Assembly (NCBI RefSeq): GCF_023333585.1
Contig: NZ_JAIQZN010000028.1
Coordinates: forward strand, 1 to 64,000
From: Argonema antarcticum A004/B2
GTDB lineage: Bacteria > Cyanobacteriota > Cyanobacteriia > Cyanobacteriales > Aerosakkonemataceae
Direction of reading: 5' to 3'
Length of the DNA: 64,000 nucleotides
Shown here: positions 17,956 through 26,142 of the stretch, one piece after another
Numbering within the stretch: the stretch's first letter is position 1
Layout: every line of letters begins with the position of its first letter
Program-made: the position numbers and the translations under genes
Notes under the pieces: model-generated
The model's database searches: none
Told to the model about the DNA's origin: nothing
What the model saw: only the letters and a program-made list of their open reading frames with translations

Positions 17956-19534
17956 TATAACTTTCGCGTTGCCACCGGATGTCTGTACTGGTAGGTGACA
18001 AAGGCAAGAAAATGGTCAGCACTTCGCCCTGCTGGGGTCGCTGGCGTACAATCAGTTTGCCCCCCAGCGCCTGAAAGAGATTTTTGGTAACCGTGTGGTT
18101 GAGACTCAGGCTGCCTGTTTCTGGTTGGAATATCAGTAGTTGACCGATCGACTTCCGCGTTAGTTGAGAGTCTGCTGCTTGTGGCACTAGAGTATTTTCG
18201 CACTCAGAACTGACGCCGCCACTATGTGGCTGAAGTCGCAACTTCAGACGATCGCCCGCAGGCGTCACCTCGACTTGGATATGGCTACCGGCAGGGAGGT
18301 TGCGGGTGAAATTCTCGATCAAGCCGGTGAGAACGCGATCGAGCATTGTCGGATCGCTGACTACCTGGGGCATATATTGAGGTAAGATCGCATCCAGGGT
18401 CTGATTGCGCCTTGAAGCCTGTTTTTCCCAGCGTGGCAAGCTTTGCTGGAAAACCTGGGCAAGGGACATCGGCGTCAGGTGAATGGGATGAGTTTCTTTT
18501 GTTGATGTTTCTAATTCTGCCGCTTGGAAAAGCAACTCCATGCGATCGATTTGCTCGGTACATTCGCGATCGATAATTTCCAAGCGCTTGATTATGTCAG
18601 AAGCCAAATCTTTGCGTCTGAGCAGCAGTCGCGTCAGGGTGCGAATCGTTGTCAGAGGCGTTCTGACTTCATGAGCAAATGCCTGCAACAACTCCACATC
18701 GTCCGAATGGCGATCGCTGCGTGAGTAGTGGACACTAGGAATTTCCCCAGGGCTACTCGTTCCCTTAGTCCTCTGTTCTCCATGTCCCACCTCATCTTGC
18801 GGTAGATGCTTTAGCAACAGCCGTGTAAACTCCATCACTGTTCGGTAATCCGGTGCGGTGGGAGGGAACTGTAGAGAAAACCCATCCAGTTGATTGATGT
18901 AATGGGGACAAGTCAGCAATATTCGATTCCTCAGCGATACCCACGCCCGCTGGACAACCTCTGGATCGAAAGAAAACATAAAAGCCGGTTGATAAGTGGG
19001 ATCTTCTCCCAACACCATCACCAAGCTGAAACTAGCAGTTAATATCAAACAAAACTGTTCAGCCGCCAGAGGATCGACTGGCAGCAAAGGTAGCAAATTA
19101 CCATAATTGTGTTTCTTGAGGTCGTCCTCTTGAGCGGGAGGCAGCTGAAACGGCATCCAAACGCCGGGATTAGCCAGCTGGGTGCTGAAAATCCAAGTTT
19201 GGAAGCCAGAATTTATCGCTGGATCGCTCAAAACGGCCACAGGGCCAGCTAAAATTAATCCCTGGGGCATCGCCTCATCTGCATCGCCGCTATGACTGGA
19301 TGTTAAAGTCGATCGCAGCAAATCCTCCAAGGCGGCTCTAGCACCGCACCATTCTTGTTCTGATTTCAAGCGCTGTAAAGCAATTCGACCCTTGGAGGGC
19401 TGCTGAGTGTCAGTTTCGGTTGCAGCCTTCCAGCTTGTCTGAGATACAGCATCTTGAGCCCCATTTTCTGTACTTTGGGCTAAAACTTCACTTAGCGTTG
19501 GCAGTAACCACTTATACACGGAATATCCACCCAC
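17951..19534 (-). CDS. Histidine-kinase-like protein with degenerate ATP-binding domain
   Basis: A 527-residue protein. About 290 N-terminal residues have no recognised domain, apart from a hydrophobic first segment (VYKWLLPTLSEVLAQ). A dimerisation/phosphoacceptor domain follows with an intact H-box (FAHEVRTPLTTIRTL). An HATPase-like C-terminal half is poorly conserved: the N-box survives as LTGLIENFTRN, but the DxGxG G1 box is absent (RLQPHSGG) and the GxGxG G2 box is replaced (QPETGSLSLNHTV). It may be a signalling protein that does not bind ATP normally. The start is GTG at 19534. No response regulator is adjacent. Confidence 0.8.
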   Translation of the reverse strand: MGGYSVYKWLLPTLSEVLAQSTENGAQDAVSQTSWKAATETDTQQPSKGRIALQRLKSEQEWCGARAALEDLLRSTLTSSHSGDADEAMPQGLILAGPVAVLSDPAINSGFQTWIFSTQLANPGVWMPFQLPPAQEDDLKKHNYGNLLPLLPVDPLAAEQFCLILTASFSLVMVLGEDPTYQPAFMFSFDPEVVQRAWVSLRNRILLTCPHYINQLDGFSLQFPPTAPDYRTVMEFTRLLLKHLPQDEVGHGEQRTKGTSSPGEIPSVHYSRSDRHSDDVELLQAFAHEVRTPLTTIRTLTRLLLRRKDLASDIIKRLEIIDRECTEQIDRMELLFQAAELETSTKETHPIHLTPMSLAQVFQQSLPRWEKQASRRNQTLDAILPQYMPQVVSDPTMLDRVLTGLIENFTRNLPAGSHIQVEVTPAGDRLKLRLQPHSGGVSSECENTLVPQAADSQLTRKSIGQLLIFQPETGSLSLNHTVTKNLFQALGGKLIVRQRPQQGEVLTIFLPLSPTSTDIRWQRESYS

Positions 19535-19982
19535 AACGACTGCAAGTAACCAGCAGTAATTACAACAATAGTGGAGCCGGACGTTAAACAGCTCTACTAA
19601 TTATGAGGTTATCGGCATTTGTCATCCGACCAGGGTAGTATAACCGAACTTATAGTTCGTAATCTCCGCTATTAAATAGGGTAATTGGTCATGGGTCATG
19701 GGTCATTGGTCATTAGTCATTATTCATCGATCGTTGGTCATTACCAAAAAAATGACAAATAGCAATTTAAAATCTAAAATCTAAAATCTGAAATCTAAAA
19801 TCTAAAATCTAAAATCTAAAATCAACCTTATCCCTCCATTGATAGAGAGTAACTTACACCTAGCGGCGGATGGTTATTTAAGCTAAAAAACCTATAGTTG
19901 AAATTGGGACAAATAAAAAAAACAGATTTATATTTACGCTGGCTTTTTAAGTCCCTTATAGAAGCTCGCGTATGGAGGAAAA
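19535..19982. other. Intergenic region with two heptamer arrays
   Basis: A spacer of about 450 bp between divergent genes. It holds GTCATTG/GTCATTA heptamers at 19688-19726 and AAAATCT heptamers at 19767-19823. The last 150 bp before the stress-protein gene should contain its promoter; GGAGG is placed just before the ATG at 19983. Confidence 0.7.
19767..19823. repeat. Heptanucleotide array (AAAATCT)n
   Basis: Eight units of AAAATCT with one AAATCTG variant. The same unit appears at 27150-27185 and, degenerately, around murE/DUF928 (5425-5490) and 51960-51986. Confidence 0.9.
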
Positions 19983-20642
19983 ATGGTTCTAGGTCACAAC
20001 AAACGTGCAGTTGGTGTATTTTCCAATCGTCGCGATGCGGAATATGCTCTCGAGGAATTGAGAGATGCAGGTTTTCAGATGGATAAGGTATCTTTAATTG
20101 CCAAAAACGTAGATGGCGACGATCGCTTTAGTGACGCCAACGTGCGAGATATCGACCATGACAACAAAGCTGACGATGGCGCTAAAAAAGGTGCTTTAGC
20201 AGGCGGTGCAGTCGGCGGTTTAACCGGCTTACTTGTCGGTCTTGGTGCGCTAGCAATCCCCGGTATAGGCCCTGTTATGCTAGCGGGAGCTACTGCAACG
20301 GCTCTGGCGACAGCCCTTTCTGGCGGTGCGATCGGTGCAGCTGCTGGCGGCTTGATTGGTGGCTTAATTGGCTTGGGAATTCCTGAAGATAGAGCTAGAG
20401 TTTATAGCGATCGCGTCTCTCGCGGCGACTATTTAGTAATGGTAGATGGCACGGACGACGAGATCCGTCGCGCTGAAACAATTCTAAGTCGCAGGGGCAT
20501 TCAGGAATGGGGTATCTACGATTATCCCGGCGTTGATACCGACCACACCGCCTACACTACTGGCACAGTTGACCGTCGCGATAATCTTGGCAATATCGAC
20601 GACCGAGTAGTAGTTGTCGATCGTCGGAACGAAGTTCTTTAG
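19983..20642 (+). CDS. General stress protein with glycine-zipper domain
   Basis: A 219-residue protein. Residues 6-40 match the general-stress-protein 17M (YflT-like) domain (AVGVFSNRRDAEYALEEL, GFQMDKVSLIAKN). Residues 68-130 are a glycine-rich double hydrophobic segment (GALAGGAVGGLTGLLVGLG, GGAIGAAAGGLIGGLIGLG) of glycine-zipper type that may insert in a membrane. The C-terminal third repeats the sensor-like fold (GDYLVMVDGTDDEIRRAETIL). GGAGG four bases before the ATG gives a strong start. A BON lipoprotein gene follows on the same strand after 130 bp; both families are associated with envelope or osmotic stress, so joint function is plausible. Confidence 0.85.
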   Translation: MVLGHNKRAVGVFSNRRDAEYALEELRDAGFQMDKVSLIAKNVDGDDRFSDANVRDIDHDNKADDGAKKGALAGGAVGGLTGLLVGLGALAIPGIGPVMLAGATATALATALSGGAIGAAAGGLIGGLIGLGIPEDRARVYSDRVSRGDYLVMVDGTDDEIRRAETILSRRGIQEWGIYDYPGVDTDHTAYTTGTVDRRDNLGNIDDRVVVVDRRNEVL

Positions 20643-20772
20643 TCTGACAAAGTGCCTGCTGATTGACTGACACAATTTTGTCAGTCATTTAGCGATGTAG
20701 TTGCAGAATTGAATTCTCAATTTGACAATACCCGAACATAAATCTTTAGTAGTTCCAAAACGGAAGAAAAAA

Positions 20773-21288
20773 ATGAAAAAGCTAACTCTATTTATCCTCA
20801 GCGGCGTCCTCATGTTTGGCGGAGTTGCTTGCCAAAGCTCTAAGACAAGTGCTGATGCTCCTAATAACGCTGGCGAAACAAGAAATAGTAACACAAATCC
20901 CAGTGCTACCAATACCTCTGACCAGACTAACAAAGCTCCAGAGGCAGATTCTGTCAAAGCAACCCAGCAGGACGCGCAAAGTGAGGTTCGCAAGGCGCAA
21001 GCGAATTCTGATATTCGCGCACGAGAGCAGCGCAACAATCTTACTGGGGGCGACGCCGACAGAGCTAATGGCGATCTGGCAAGCGAAGTTCGCAGTAAGC
21101 TAGAGGTAAATATACCAAAAGGTCAGATAACTGTTGACGCTGAAGATGGCGCTGTAACAGTAGCGGGAACGGTTCCTACCCAGCAAGACTTAGCTAAGAT
21201 TGAAGGTTTGGCAAAGCAAATTAAAGGTGTCAAGAGCGTGACTGTGAAGACTACAGTTGCGACCGCAACACAAAAGTCAGGCCAGTAA
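20773..21288 (+). CDS. BON-domain lipoprotein
   Basis: A 171-residue lipoprotein. The signal (MKKLTLFILSGVLMF) is followed by lipobox GVAC, with the lipidated cysteine at about residue 21. Residues 25-90 are a low-complexity Asn/Ser/Ala/Gln linker. Residues 105-165 form one BON domain (LASEVRSKLE, ITVDAEDGAVTVAGTV, IKGVKSVTVKTTV), a phospholipid-binding module of OsmY-type periplasmic stress proteins. The frame is open from TTG 20722, but ATG 20773 with GGAAG upstream yields the lipoprotein signal and is preferred. A strong hairpin follows at 21323. Confidence 0.88.
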   Translation: MKKLTLFILSGVLMFGGVACQSSKTSADAPNNAGETRNSNTNPSATNTSDQTNKAPEADSVKATQQDAQSEVRKAQANSDIRAREQRNNLTGGDADRANGDLASEVRSKLEVNIPKGQITVDAEDGAVTVAGTVPTQQDLAKIEGLAKQIKGVKSVTVKTTVATATQKSGQ

Positions 21289-21322
21289 TACAGCGGTTTT
21301 CACTTGCCTCAAGTGTAGTCTA

Positions 21323-21353
21323 GAAACCGGGTTTCTTGAAGAAACCCGGTTTC
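21323..21353. terminator. GAAACCGGGTTTCTT hairpin after the BON gene
   Basis: Perfect 15-bp arms (21323-21337 and 21339-21353) with a single-base loop, 34 bp after the BON lipoprotein stop. The same GAAACCCGGTTT palindrome occurs at 25465-25495, so it is a repeated extragenic palindrome that probably also terminates transcription. Confidence 0.65.
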
Positions 21354-21360
21354 CCTTTGT

Positions 21361-21510
21361 GATATAGCAACCGCTCTCGTCGGTTAGGGCAACTCCAACT
21401 CTTACCTATGGTTCATAATCCTTTACGGAGTAAGCTTTTCCCTCTTCCCTCTTCCCTAGCCCCTAGCCCCTAGTCCCTAGTCCCTAGCTATATATAGCTA
21501 GGGACTAGGG
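21361..21510. repeat. Dispersed repeat, copy B, ending in a 36-bp palindrome
   Basis: The second copy of the TATAGCAACCGC...TTACGGAGTAA...CCCTAG module. Its CCCTAGT heptamers run into their own inverted copy. Positions 21475-21510 are a perfect 36-bp palindrome, CCCTAGTCCCTAGCTATA followed by its reverse complement. This could form a long hairpin or cruciform. Confidence 0.75.
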
Positions 21511-21544
21511 TCAGAAGGGTTTAGAATCAAGGGTTCGTTCGGCT

Positions 21545-21572
21545 GTAGAGACGTTTCATGAAACGTCTCTAC
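21545..21572. repeat. Perfect 28-bp palindrome GTAGAGACGTTTCA|TGAAACGTCTCTAC
   Basis: A perfect palindrome three bases beyond the bioF stop codon, with TTTT following on the plus strand. GTAGAGACGTT palindromes recur in cyanobacterial genomes. Here it likely serves as a terminator or mRNA 3' end structure. Confidence 0.7.
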
Positions 21573-21575
21573 TTT

Positions 21576-22742
21576 TCATAAAATTGCTTTTAAAACTGAC
21601 ACCAATTTCTGAATATGGGCTGGTTCGTGAATTGCCATGACGGAGATGCGAATCCGACTTGTAGGCACGGTAGGAGGACGAATAGCGGGGGCAAAAATAC
21701 CTGATGTTTTCAACTGACGCCCAACGATTAACGCTGCCTTGGCATTGTCTATATGAAAGCAGAGAATGGGCGACTCAGAAGGCAGTAGTTTTAGGTGCGG
21801 GAGATCTTGGGCAATCAGCTGCTTTAAATAATCTACATTGCGCCACAATTGGGTGCGACGTTGAGGTTCTTGTTTGACGATATTAATTGCCTCCAATGCG
21901 GCTGCTGTATCGGCAGGGGTTAAAGCGGTGGTGTAAATCCAACTCTGGGCGCGGTTACGCAGGAAGTCGATTAAGGCAGATGAACCGGCGACATATCCGC
22001 CTAAACTACCTAACGCTTTGCTGAGGGTGCCAATTTGAATGAGGGGGTATCCAGTACAGTTAAAATGTTCGACACAACCAGCACCGTTTGCGCCGAAAAC
22101 TCCGGTGGCGTGGGCTTCATCAACTAATACCATGCAGATGAATTTTTCAGCTAAATTTAATAATTCCGGTAATGGACATAAGTCGCCATCCATGCTAAAA
22201 ACGCTATCGGTAATAATTAGGCAACGGCGATATTTTTCCCGATGTTTATTTAACTGATTTTGCAAGTCCTGAATATCGCAGTGTGTGTATTCGATGATGG
22301 TGGCACTGCTGAGAATTGCTCCGTTTTTGAGGCTAGAGTGATTGTATCGATCGCACAGAATTAAATCCCGTTTTCCTACGAGAGATGCGATCGCTCCCAA
22401 GTTCGCCAGATAACCGGAACTGAATACTAAGGCGTCTTCAGTTTGTTTGAGGGATGCGATCGCCTCCTCCAACTGTCGATGCAGTTCCCGATGTCCGCTT
22501 AGCAAGCGGGAACCCGTGCTACCAGTGCCGAATTTCTTCACAGCAGCAGTTGCAGCGTCGATCGAACGTCGATCTCCTGCCAAACCCAGATAATCATTAC
22601 TGGCAAAATTGATCGCAGGTTGACCCTGTAGCTGTACGATCGCACCAGGCATACTTTGGATAGTTTGCACAGAACGATACCAATCAGCCCGATGAATCGT
22701 AGCGAGGGATTTAGAGAGCCAAGCGTAAGGATCGGTGGCCAT
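21576..22742 (-). CDS. bioF: 8-amino-7-oxononanoate synthase
   Basis: A pyridoxal-phosphate enzyme that condenses pimeloyl-thioester with L-alanine, the first step of biotin ring assembly, in the cytoplasm. The 388 residues are typical. Alpha-oxoamine synthase motifs are present: [12 protein letters not shown] near the N-terminus, [24 protein letters not shown], and [17 protein letters not shown] with the PLP-binding lysine. 2-amino-3-ketobutyrate ligase is the main alternative in this family; the length and the absence of a threonine dehydrogenase neighbour favour BioF. It starts 17 bp after a small conserved ORF on the same strand, probably one operon. Confidence 0.9.
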   Translation of the reverse strand: MATDPYAWLSKSLATIHRADWYRSVQTIQSMPGAIVQLQGQPAINFASNDYLGLAGDRRSIDAATAAVKKFGTGSTGSRLLSGHRELHRQLEEAIASLKQTEDALVFSSGYLANLGAIASLVGKRDLILCDRYNHSSLKNGAILSSATIIEYTHCDIQDLQNQLNKHREKYRRCLIITDSVFSMDGDLCPLPELLNLAEKFICMVLVDEAHATGVFGANGAGCVEHFNCTGYPLIQIGTLSKALGSLGGYVAGSSALIDFLRNRAQSWIYTTALTPADTAAALEAINIVKQEPQRRTQLWRNVDYLKQLIAQDLPHLKLLPSESPILCFHIDNAKAALIVGRQLKTSGIFAPAIRPPTVPTSRIRISVMAIHEPAHIQKLVSVLKAIL

Positions 22743-22759
22743 CAGAAATGCGATCGCTC

Positions 22760-22978
22760 CTATTCTGGGGGAGTTTCGGTATTTTTAATTTCAGCACTCT
22801 TGCCCTTAACTGGCGGCAGTTGCTCGACTAAGCCCATTTCAAAGGCGATATCCGGCAATTCACCAACGATATACTTTCCAGGCTCAAACACCCGCCCTGG
22901 AGTAAAACAGTATTGCTTTAGCTGAACTACCTCGCCGGGGGCAAACACCCCTCTGAACATTTTTCGCTCCAGTCCCAT
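22760..22978 (-). CDS. Small conserved-looking protein upstream of bioF
   Basis: A 72-residue protein of unknown function. It reads as compact beta structure with Gly/Pro turns ([35 protein letters not shown]), followed by a charged tail. ATG 22978 is chosen because GGGAG precedes it by nine bases; the frame opens at a TTG 27 bp further upstream. The 17-bp gap to bioF implies co-transcription. I do not recognise a family. Confidence 0.6.
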   Translation of the reverse strand: MGLERKMFRGVFAPGEVVQLKQYCFTPGRVFEPGKYIVGELPDIAFEMGLVEQLPPVKGKSAEIKNTETPPE

Positions 22979-23137
22979 GACTAAATTCTCCCACGACAAT
23001 CTCAATATTACTCAATTGTGGCAGTTGTACTGGCATACAGGGTGCGATCGGGCCTTGAGAGCATCCACCTCCGGGTACTTACGTATTAAAGTTGCCAAAA
23101 CTGCCAAATTAGGCACAGAAATTATATCTGTAGTTAG

Positions 23138-25420
23138 TTGATAATCAAAACGCCATTTACTATCATTCCTACCTTGGAACGTTCTTATCCAAACCCGAAC
23201 ATAAAAATTCCTAAGAACTCAAAGTTGATCGCTTTCCTGCAAGATTTATCCAAATCGGCCAGTATTGCGGTCTTCCTGATTGGCTTTGTCGTCATTATGG
23301 GGTGGATGTTCGACATTACCATGCTCAAGAGCGTTTTGCCGAGACTCGTGACCATGAAAGCCAACACAGCCATTGGCTTTTTGCTCAGCGGTGCTTCCCT
23401 GTGGTTGTTGCACAAGCAGCAAGTAAAAAGCGTTACCAGGCTCTACCAAGAAACGAGGACAAAAGGCAAAAAAAAGAATTCTCTTTTTACTTTTGTCTTT
23501 TACCTTTTGCCTTATTTTGTCATACTCATCGGTCTGCTGACGCTGATTCAGTATGGCTTTGACTTCAACATAGGTATCGATCAATTCTTTTTCAAAGAAG
23601 ACGCAAACGCAGTTCACACCTACGCTCCAGGACGAATGGCTCCAAGTACTGCCGCTAGTTTTATCCTGCTTGGCTTTGCCGTGCTGCTGTTGACTAAAAA
23701 GTTGTACTCTCCGGCTCAAAGCTTTAGCCTAATTGCATTTTTGGTGGCTTTTCTGGGTTTGTTGGGTTACCTCTACGACATCACCTCTTTTTACGGCATT
23801 GGCTCCTACACCGGAATGGCCTTGCATACAAGCGTAGCTTTTATCCTGCTCTCTTTTAGTATTTTGTTTGCCTGTCCAGATAGGGGGTTTATCGCGATCG
23901 CTACAAGCGAACTGGCAGGCGGAATTATGATCCGGCGTTTGTCTGCGCCTGTAATTGGAATACCGCCCATTTTGTGCTGGTTAATTTTGCTGGGCGAACG
24001 CTCGCACTTATACGAAAGCGATGTTGGAATGGCGCTTTTTTGCGTGTTGAATATTGTCTTTTTAGCCACTGTGATTTGGTGGAATGCCAGAACTTTGGGC
24101 GCGGTAGATTATCAAGCTTTACATGACTTGCTGACAGGTTTGCCTAACCGGATACTATTTAATGAGCGGCTGTTAATTTCGTTAGCAAATGCTCGTTCAA
24201 ACAGAGAAAAATTGGCTGTTATGTTTCTGGATTTAGACCGCTTCAAGAAAATCAACGATACCCTGGGACACGAAGTTGGCGATCGCTTATTAAAAGTTGT
24301 TGCTCTGCGACTCACTAGCTGTATTCGGGATACGGACATACTCGCTCGTTGGGGAGGAGATGAATTTACTCTGTTACTACCCAATATTAGCGGTGCTGAG
24401 TGTAGTGCTGAGATTGCACAAAAAATTTTAGATACTTTGAAGCCACCTTTTTTTCTAAGTAATAACTACTTTCATATCACCAGCAGCATTGGCATTGCGC
24501 TTTATCCAGACGACGGTGAAGATGCAGAAACGCTAATTAAAAATGCCGATGCGGCGTTATACAGTGCTAAAGCCAAGGGGCGCAATAATTATCAGTTTTA
24601 TACTCGTAATATCAACGAACAAGCCTCTGAATTGCTATTTTTGGAAAATCGACTGCACCATGCCTGGGAGCGGGGAGAATTTCTCGTTTATTACCAACCC
24701 AAAGTAAATGTAAATACGGGAAAAATTACTGGAATGGAGGCTCTGGTGCGTTGGCAGTCTCCTGAATTGGGTTTTGTTTCTCCAGGAAAATTTATTCCGA
24801 TAGCTGAAGAAAACGGACTGATCGTACCAATTGGTGCGTGGGTGCTGCGGACTGCTTGTACACAAAGTAAAGCTTGGCTCGATGCTGGATTATCACCAAT
24901 CCTAATGGCAGTTAATCTTTCGGCTCGACAGCTTCAGCAACCCGATTTAGTCGAAATGGTGGCGCAGATTTTGGCCGAAACAAATCTGGAACCTCGGTTT
25001 TTGGAGCTGGAAATTACCGAAACTACTGCTATGCAGAATGTTGACTTTACCAAGGAAATTTTGAGAGAGTTAAATAGAATGGGAGTCCGCATATCTATAG
25101 ATGATTTCGGGACGGGATATTCTTCGTTAAATTATTTGAAAAACTTTCCTATACACACTATCAAAATTGACCGCTCTTTTGTCCGCGATATGGCAGTTGA
25201 CCCTTATGATGTGGCGATCGCTTCGGCGGTGGTGGCGCTAGGAAAAAGCTTCAATATGAGCGTTGTGGCAGAAGGTGTGGAAACTGTAGAGCAATTAGAA
25301 TGTTTGCACAAACTCGGATGCGAAGAGATGCAGGGTTACCTTTTCAGCAAGCCTTTACCAGATAAGGATGCGATCGCACTCCTCAGAAAATTTCAATTGC
25401 ATACAGTCAAAATTAATTGA
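23138..25420 (+). CDS. Membrane GGDEF-EAL cyclic-di-GMP enzyme
   Basis: A 760-residue protein. A multi-pass hydrophobic N-terminal half (about residues 38-320, seven or eight TM helices, MASE-like) is followed by a GGDEF domain (about 325-490) and an EAL domain (about 505-755). The diguanylate cyclase signature is intact (RWGGDEF, G406-F410), with the inhibitory RxxD site (RDTD) five residues before it. The phosphodiesterase signature is also intact (MEALVRW, E534; DDFGTGYSS). Either or both activities are possible. The only in-frame start near the beginning is TTG 23138, directly after a TAG; the next Met is at about residue 54 inside TM1, so the N-terminus is uncertain. Residues about 107-126 derive from heptamer repeat DNA. 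Confidence 0.88.
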   Translation: MIIKTPFTIIPTLERSYPNPNIKIPKNSKLIAFLQDLSKSASIAVFLIGFVVIMGWMFDITMLKSVLPRLVTMKANTAIGFLLSGASLWLLHKQQVKSVTRLYQETRTKGKKKNSLFTFVFYLLPYFVILIGLLTLIQYGFDFNIGIDQFFFKEDANAVHTYAPGRMAPSTAASFILLGFAVLLLTKKLYSPAQSFSLIAFLVAFLGLLGYLYDITSFYGIGSYTGMALHTSVAFILLSFSILFACPDRGFIAIATSELAGGIMIRRLSAPVIGIPPILCWLILLGERSHLYESDVGMALFCVLNIVFLATVIWWNARTLGAVDYQALHDLLTGLPNRILFNERLLISLANARSNREKLAVMFLDLDRFKKINDTLGHEVGDRLLKVVALRLTSCIRDTDILARWGGDEFTLLLPNISGAECSAEIAQKILDTLKPPFFLSNNYFHITSSIGIALYPDDGEDAETLIKNADAALYSAKAKGRNNYQFYTRNINEQASELLFLENRLHHAWERGEFLVYYQPKVNVNTGKITGMEALVRWQSPELGFVSPGKFIPIAEENGLIVPIGAWVLRTACTQSKAWLDAGLSPILMAVNLSARQLQQPDLVEMVAQILAETNLEPRFLELEITETTAMQNVDFTKEILRELNRMGVRISIDDFGTGYSSLNYLKNFPIHTIKIDRSFVRDMAVDPYDVAIASAVVALGKSFNMSVVAEGVETVEQLECLHKLGCEEMQGYLFSKPLPDKDAIALLRKFQLHTVKIN
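23459..23515. repeat. Heptamer-type repeat inside the GGDEF-EAL gene
   Basis: CTTTTTA CTTTTGT CTTTTAC CTTTTGC units follow an inverted AAAAGGCAAAA. AAGGCAAAA and TTTTGCCTT can pair. The stretch encodes a basic then hydrophobic segment (RTKGKKKNSLFTFVFYLLP) between TM helices. The same CTTTTGA-type heptamers are intergenic at 52029-52056. Confidence 0.6.
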
Positions 25421-25464
25421 TTTCTCGGCCCACTACAGCGCTTTTCAGGTGAGTGAGGTAGATG

Positions 25465-25495
25465 GAAACCCGGTTTCTCAAATAAACCGGGTTTC
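25465..25495. terminator. GAAACCCGGTTT hairpin after the GGDEF-EAL gene
   Basis: GAAACCCGGTTT (25465-25476) and AAACCGGGTTTC (25484-25495) form 12-bp arms with a 7-nt loop, 45 bp after the stop. It lies between convergent genes and is the second copy of the palindrome at 21323-21353. Confidence 0.6.
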
Positions 25496-25539
25496 TGGGG
25501 TATACTTCATTCGACTGCAAAGCCGCTTTATGTTTCTTT

Positions 25540-25914
25540 CTAACTTGTTGAAGCAGCATCTTGCAGATAACCTAACAGCCAATTAGCTGCCGTTGCCCGC
25601 CGAGTCTGCCTTGGCCCAAATTCACCTACTTTATAACCTTTAAAACCCAACTTTTCCTTCAACAATTGTTTATTTTCAGCAGGAATAGAACGAGTTAGCT
25701 TCACCGTTGGCGGACGACTTTCGATAAAATTAGGCGGTTCTGGATACTCATCCCGCCATTGATCTGCAACGCCAGCGGTATCCCATTTTCCAGTTGCTTC
25801 GTCGTAGCGATAACCCAAGCAGTGCCAAACCAGTTGATTCACGGTGGGATCATCAATAGTGTCGTTGAGAATAGCCCAAATCGTTTCGGTATTCAGCGGC
25901 GGTAGGTTAGACAT
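25540..25914 (-). CDS. DUF1823 family protein
   Basis: A 124-residue cytoplasmic protein matching the cyanobacterial/plastid-lineage DUF1823 family. The N-terminal helix reads SNLPPLNTETIWAILNDTIDD, followed by VNQLVWHCLGYRYDEATGKWD and a C-terminal basic helix ending RRATAANWLLGYLQ. Function unknown. ATG 25914 is chosen over a start 21 bp further upstream because the family begins at MSNLPPL. It is convergent with the GGDEF-EAL gene. Confidence 0.85.
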   Translation of the reverse strand: MSNLPPLNTETIWAILNDTIDDPTVNQLVWHCLGYRYDEATGKWDTAGVADQWRDEYPEPPNFIESRPPTVKLTRSIPAENKQLLKEKLGFKGYKVGEFGPRQTRRATAANWLLGYLQDAASTS

Positions 25915-25974
25915 GGCAAAAATCTGGAAAAACAAAATAATAGTAATTTTTTAACATATACTAAACTACGTTGA

Positions 25975-26142
25975 AGTACGATCGTAAACCAGGCCCGATC
26001 GCAACCATCCCCATCAAACGGTAAAGATTACTACAAACAGCCACCTAACGAGGCTAAAGAAGAACACTACAACAAATATAATGACGACTATACGCCTTTT
26101 AAGAATTTCAGCCGCAAAGATGTGGATACGTGGTTAGATTAA
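25975..26142 (+). pseudogene. Orphan 3' gene fragment ahead of ribokinase
   Basis: After a TGA at 25972 a 55-codon frame runs to TAA 26140-26142 without any ATG, GTG or TTG. Its composition is protein-like: SNGKDYYKQPPNEAKEEHYN, then KYNDDYTPFKNFSRKDVDTWLD. This looks like the C-terminus of a soluble charged protein whose 5' part is lost. It overlaps the GTG proposed for rbsK by 13 bp. Family not recognised. Confidence 0.4.
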
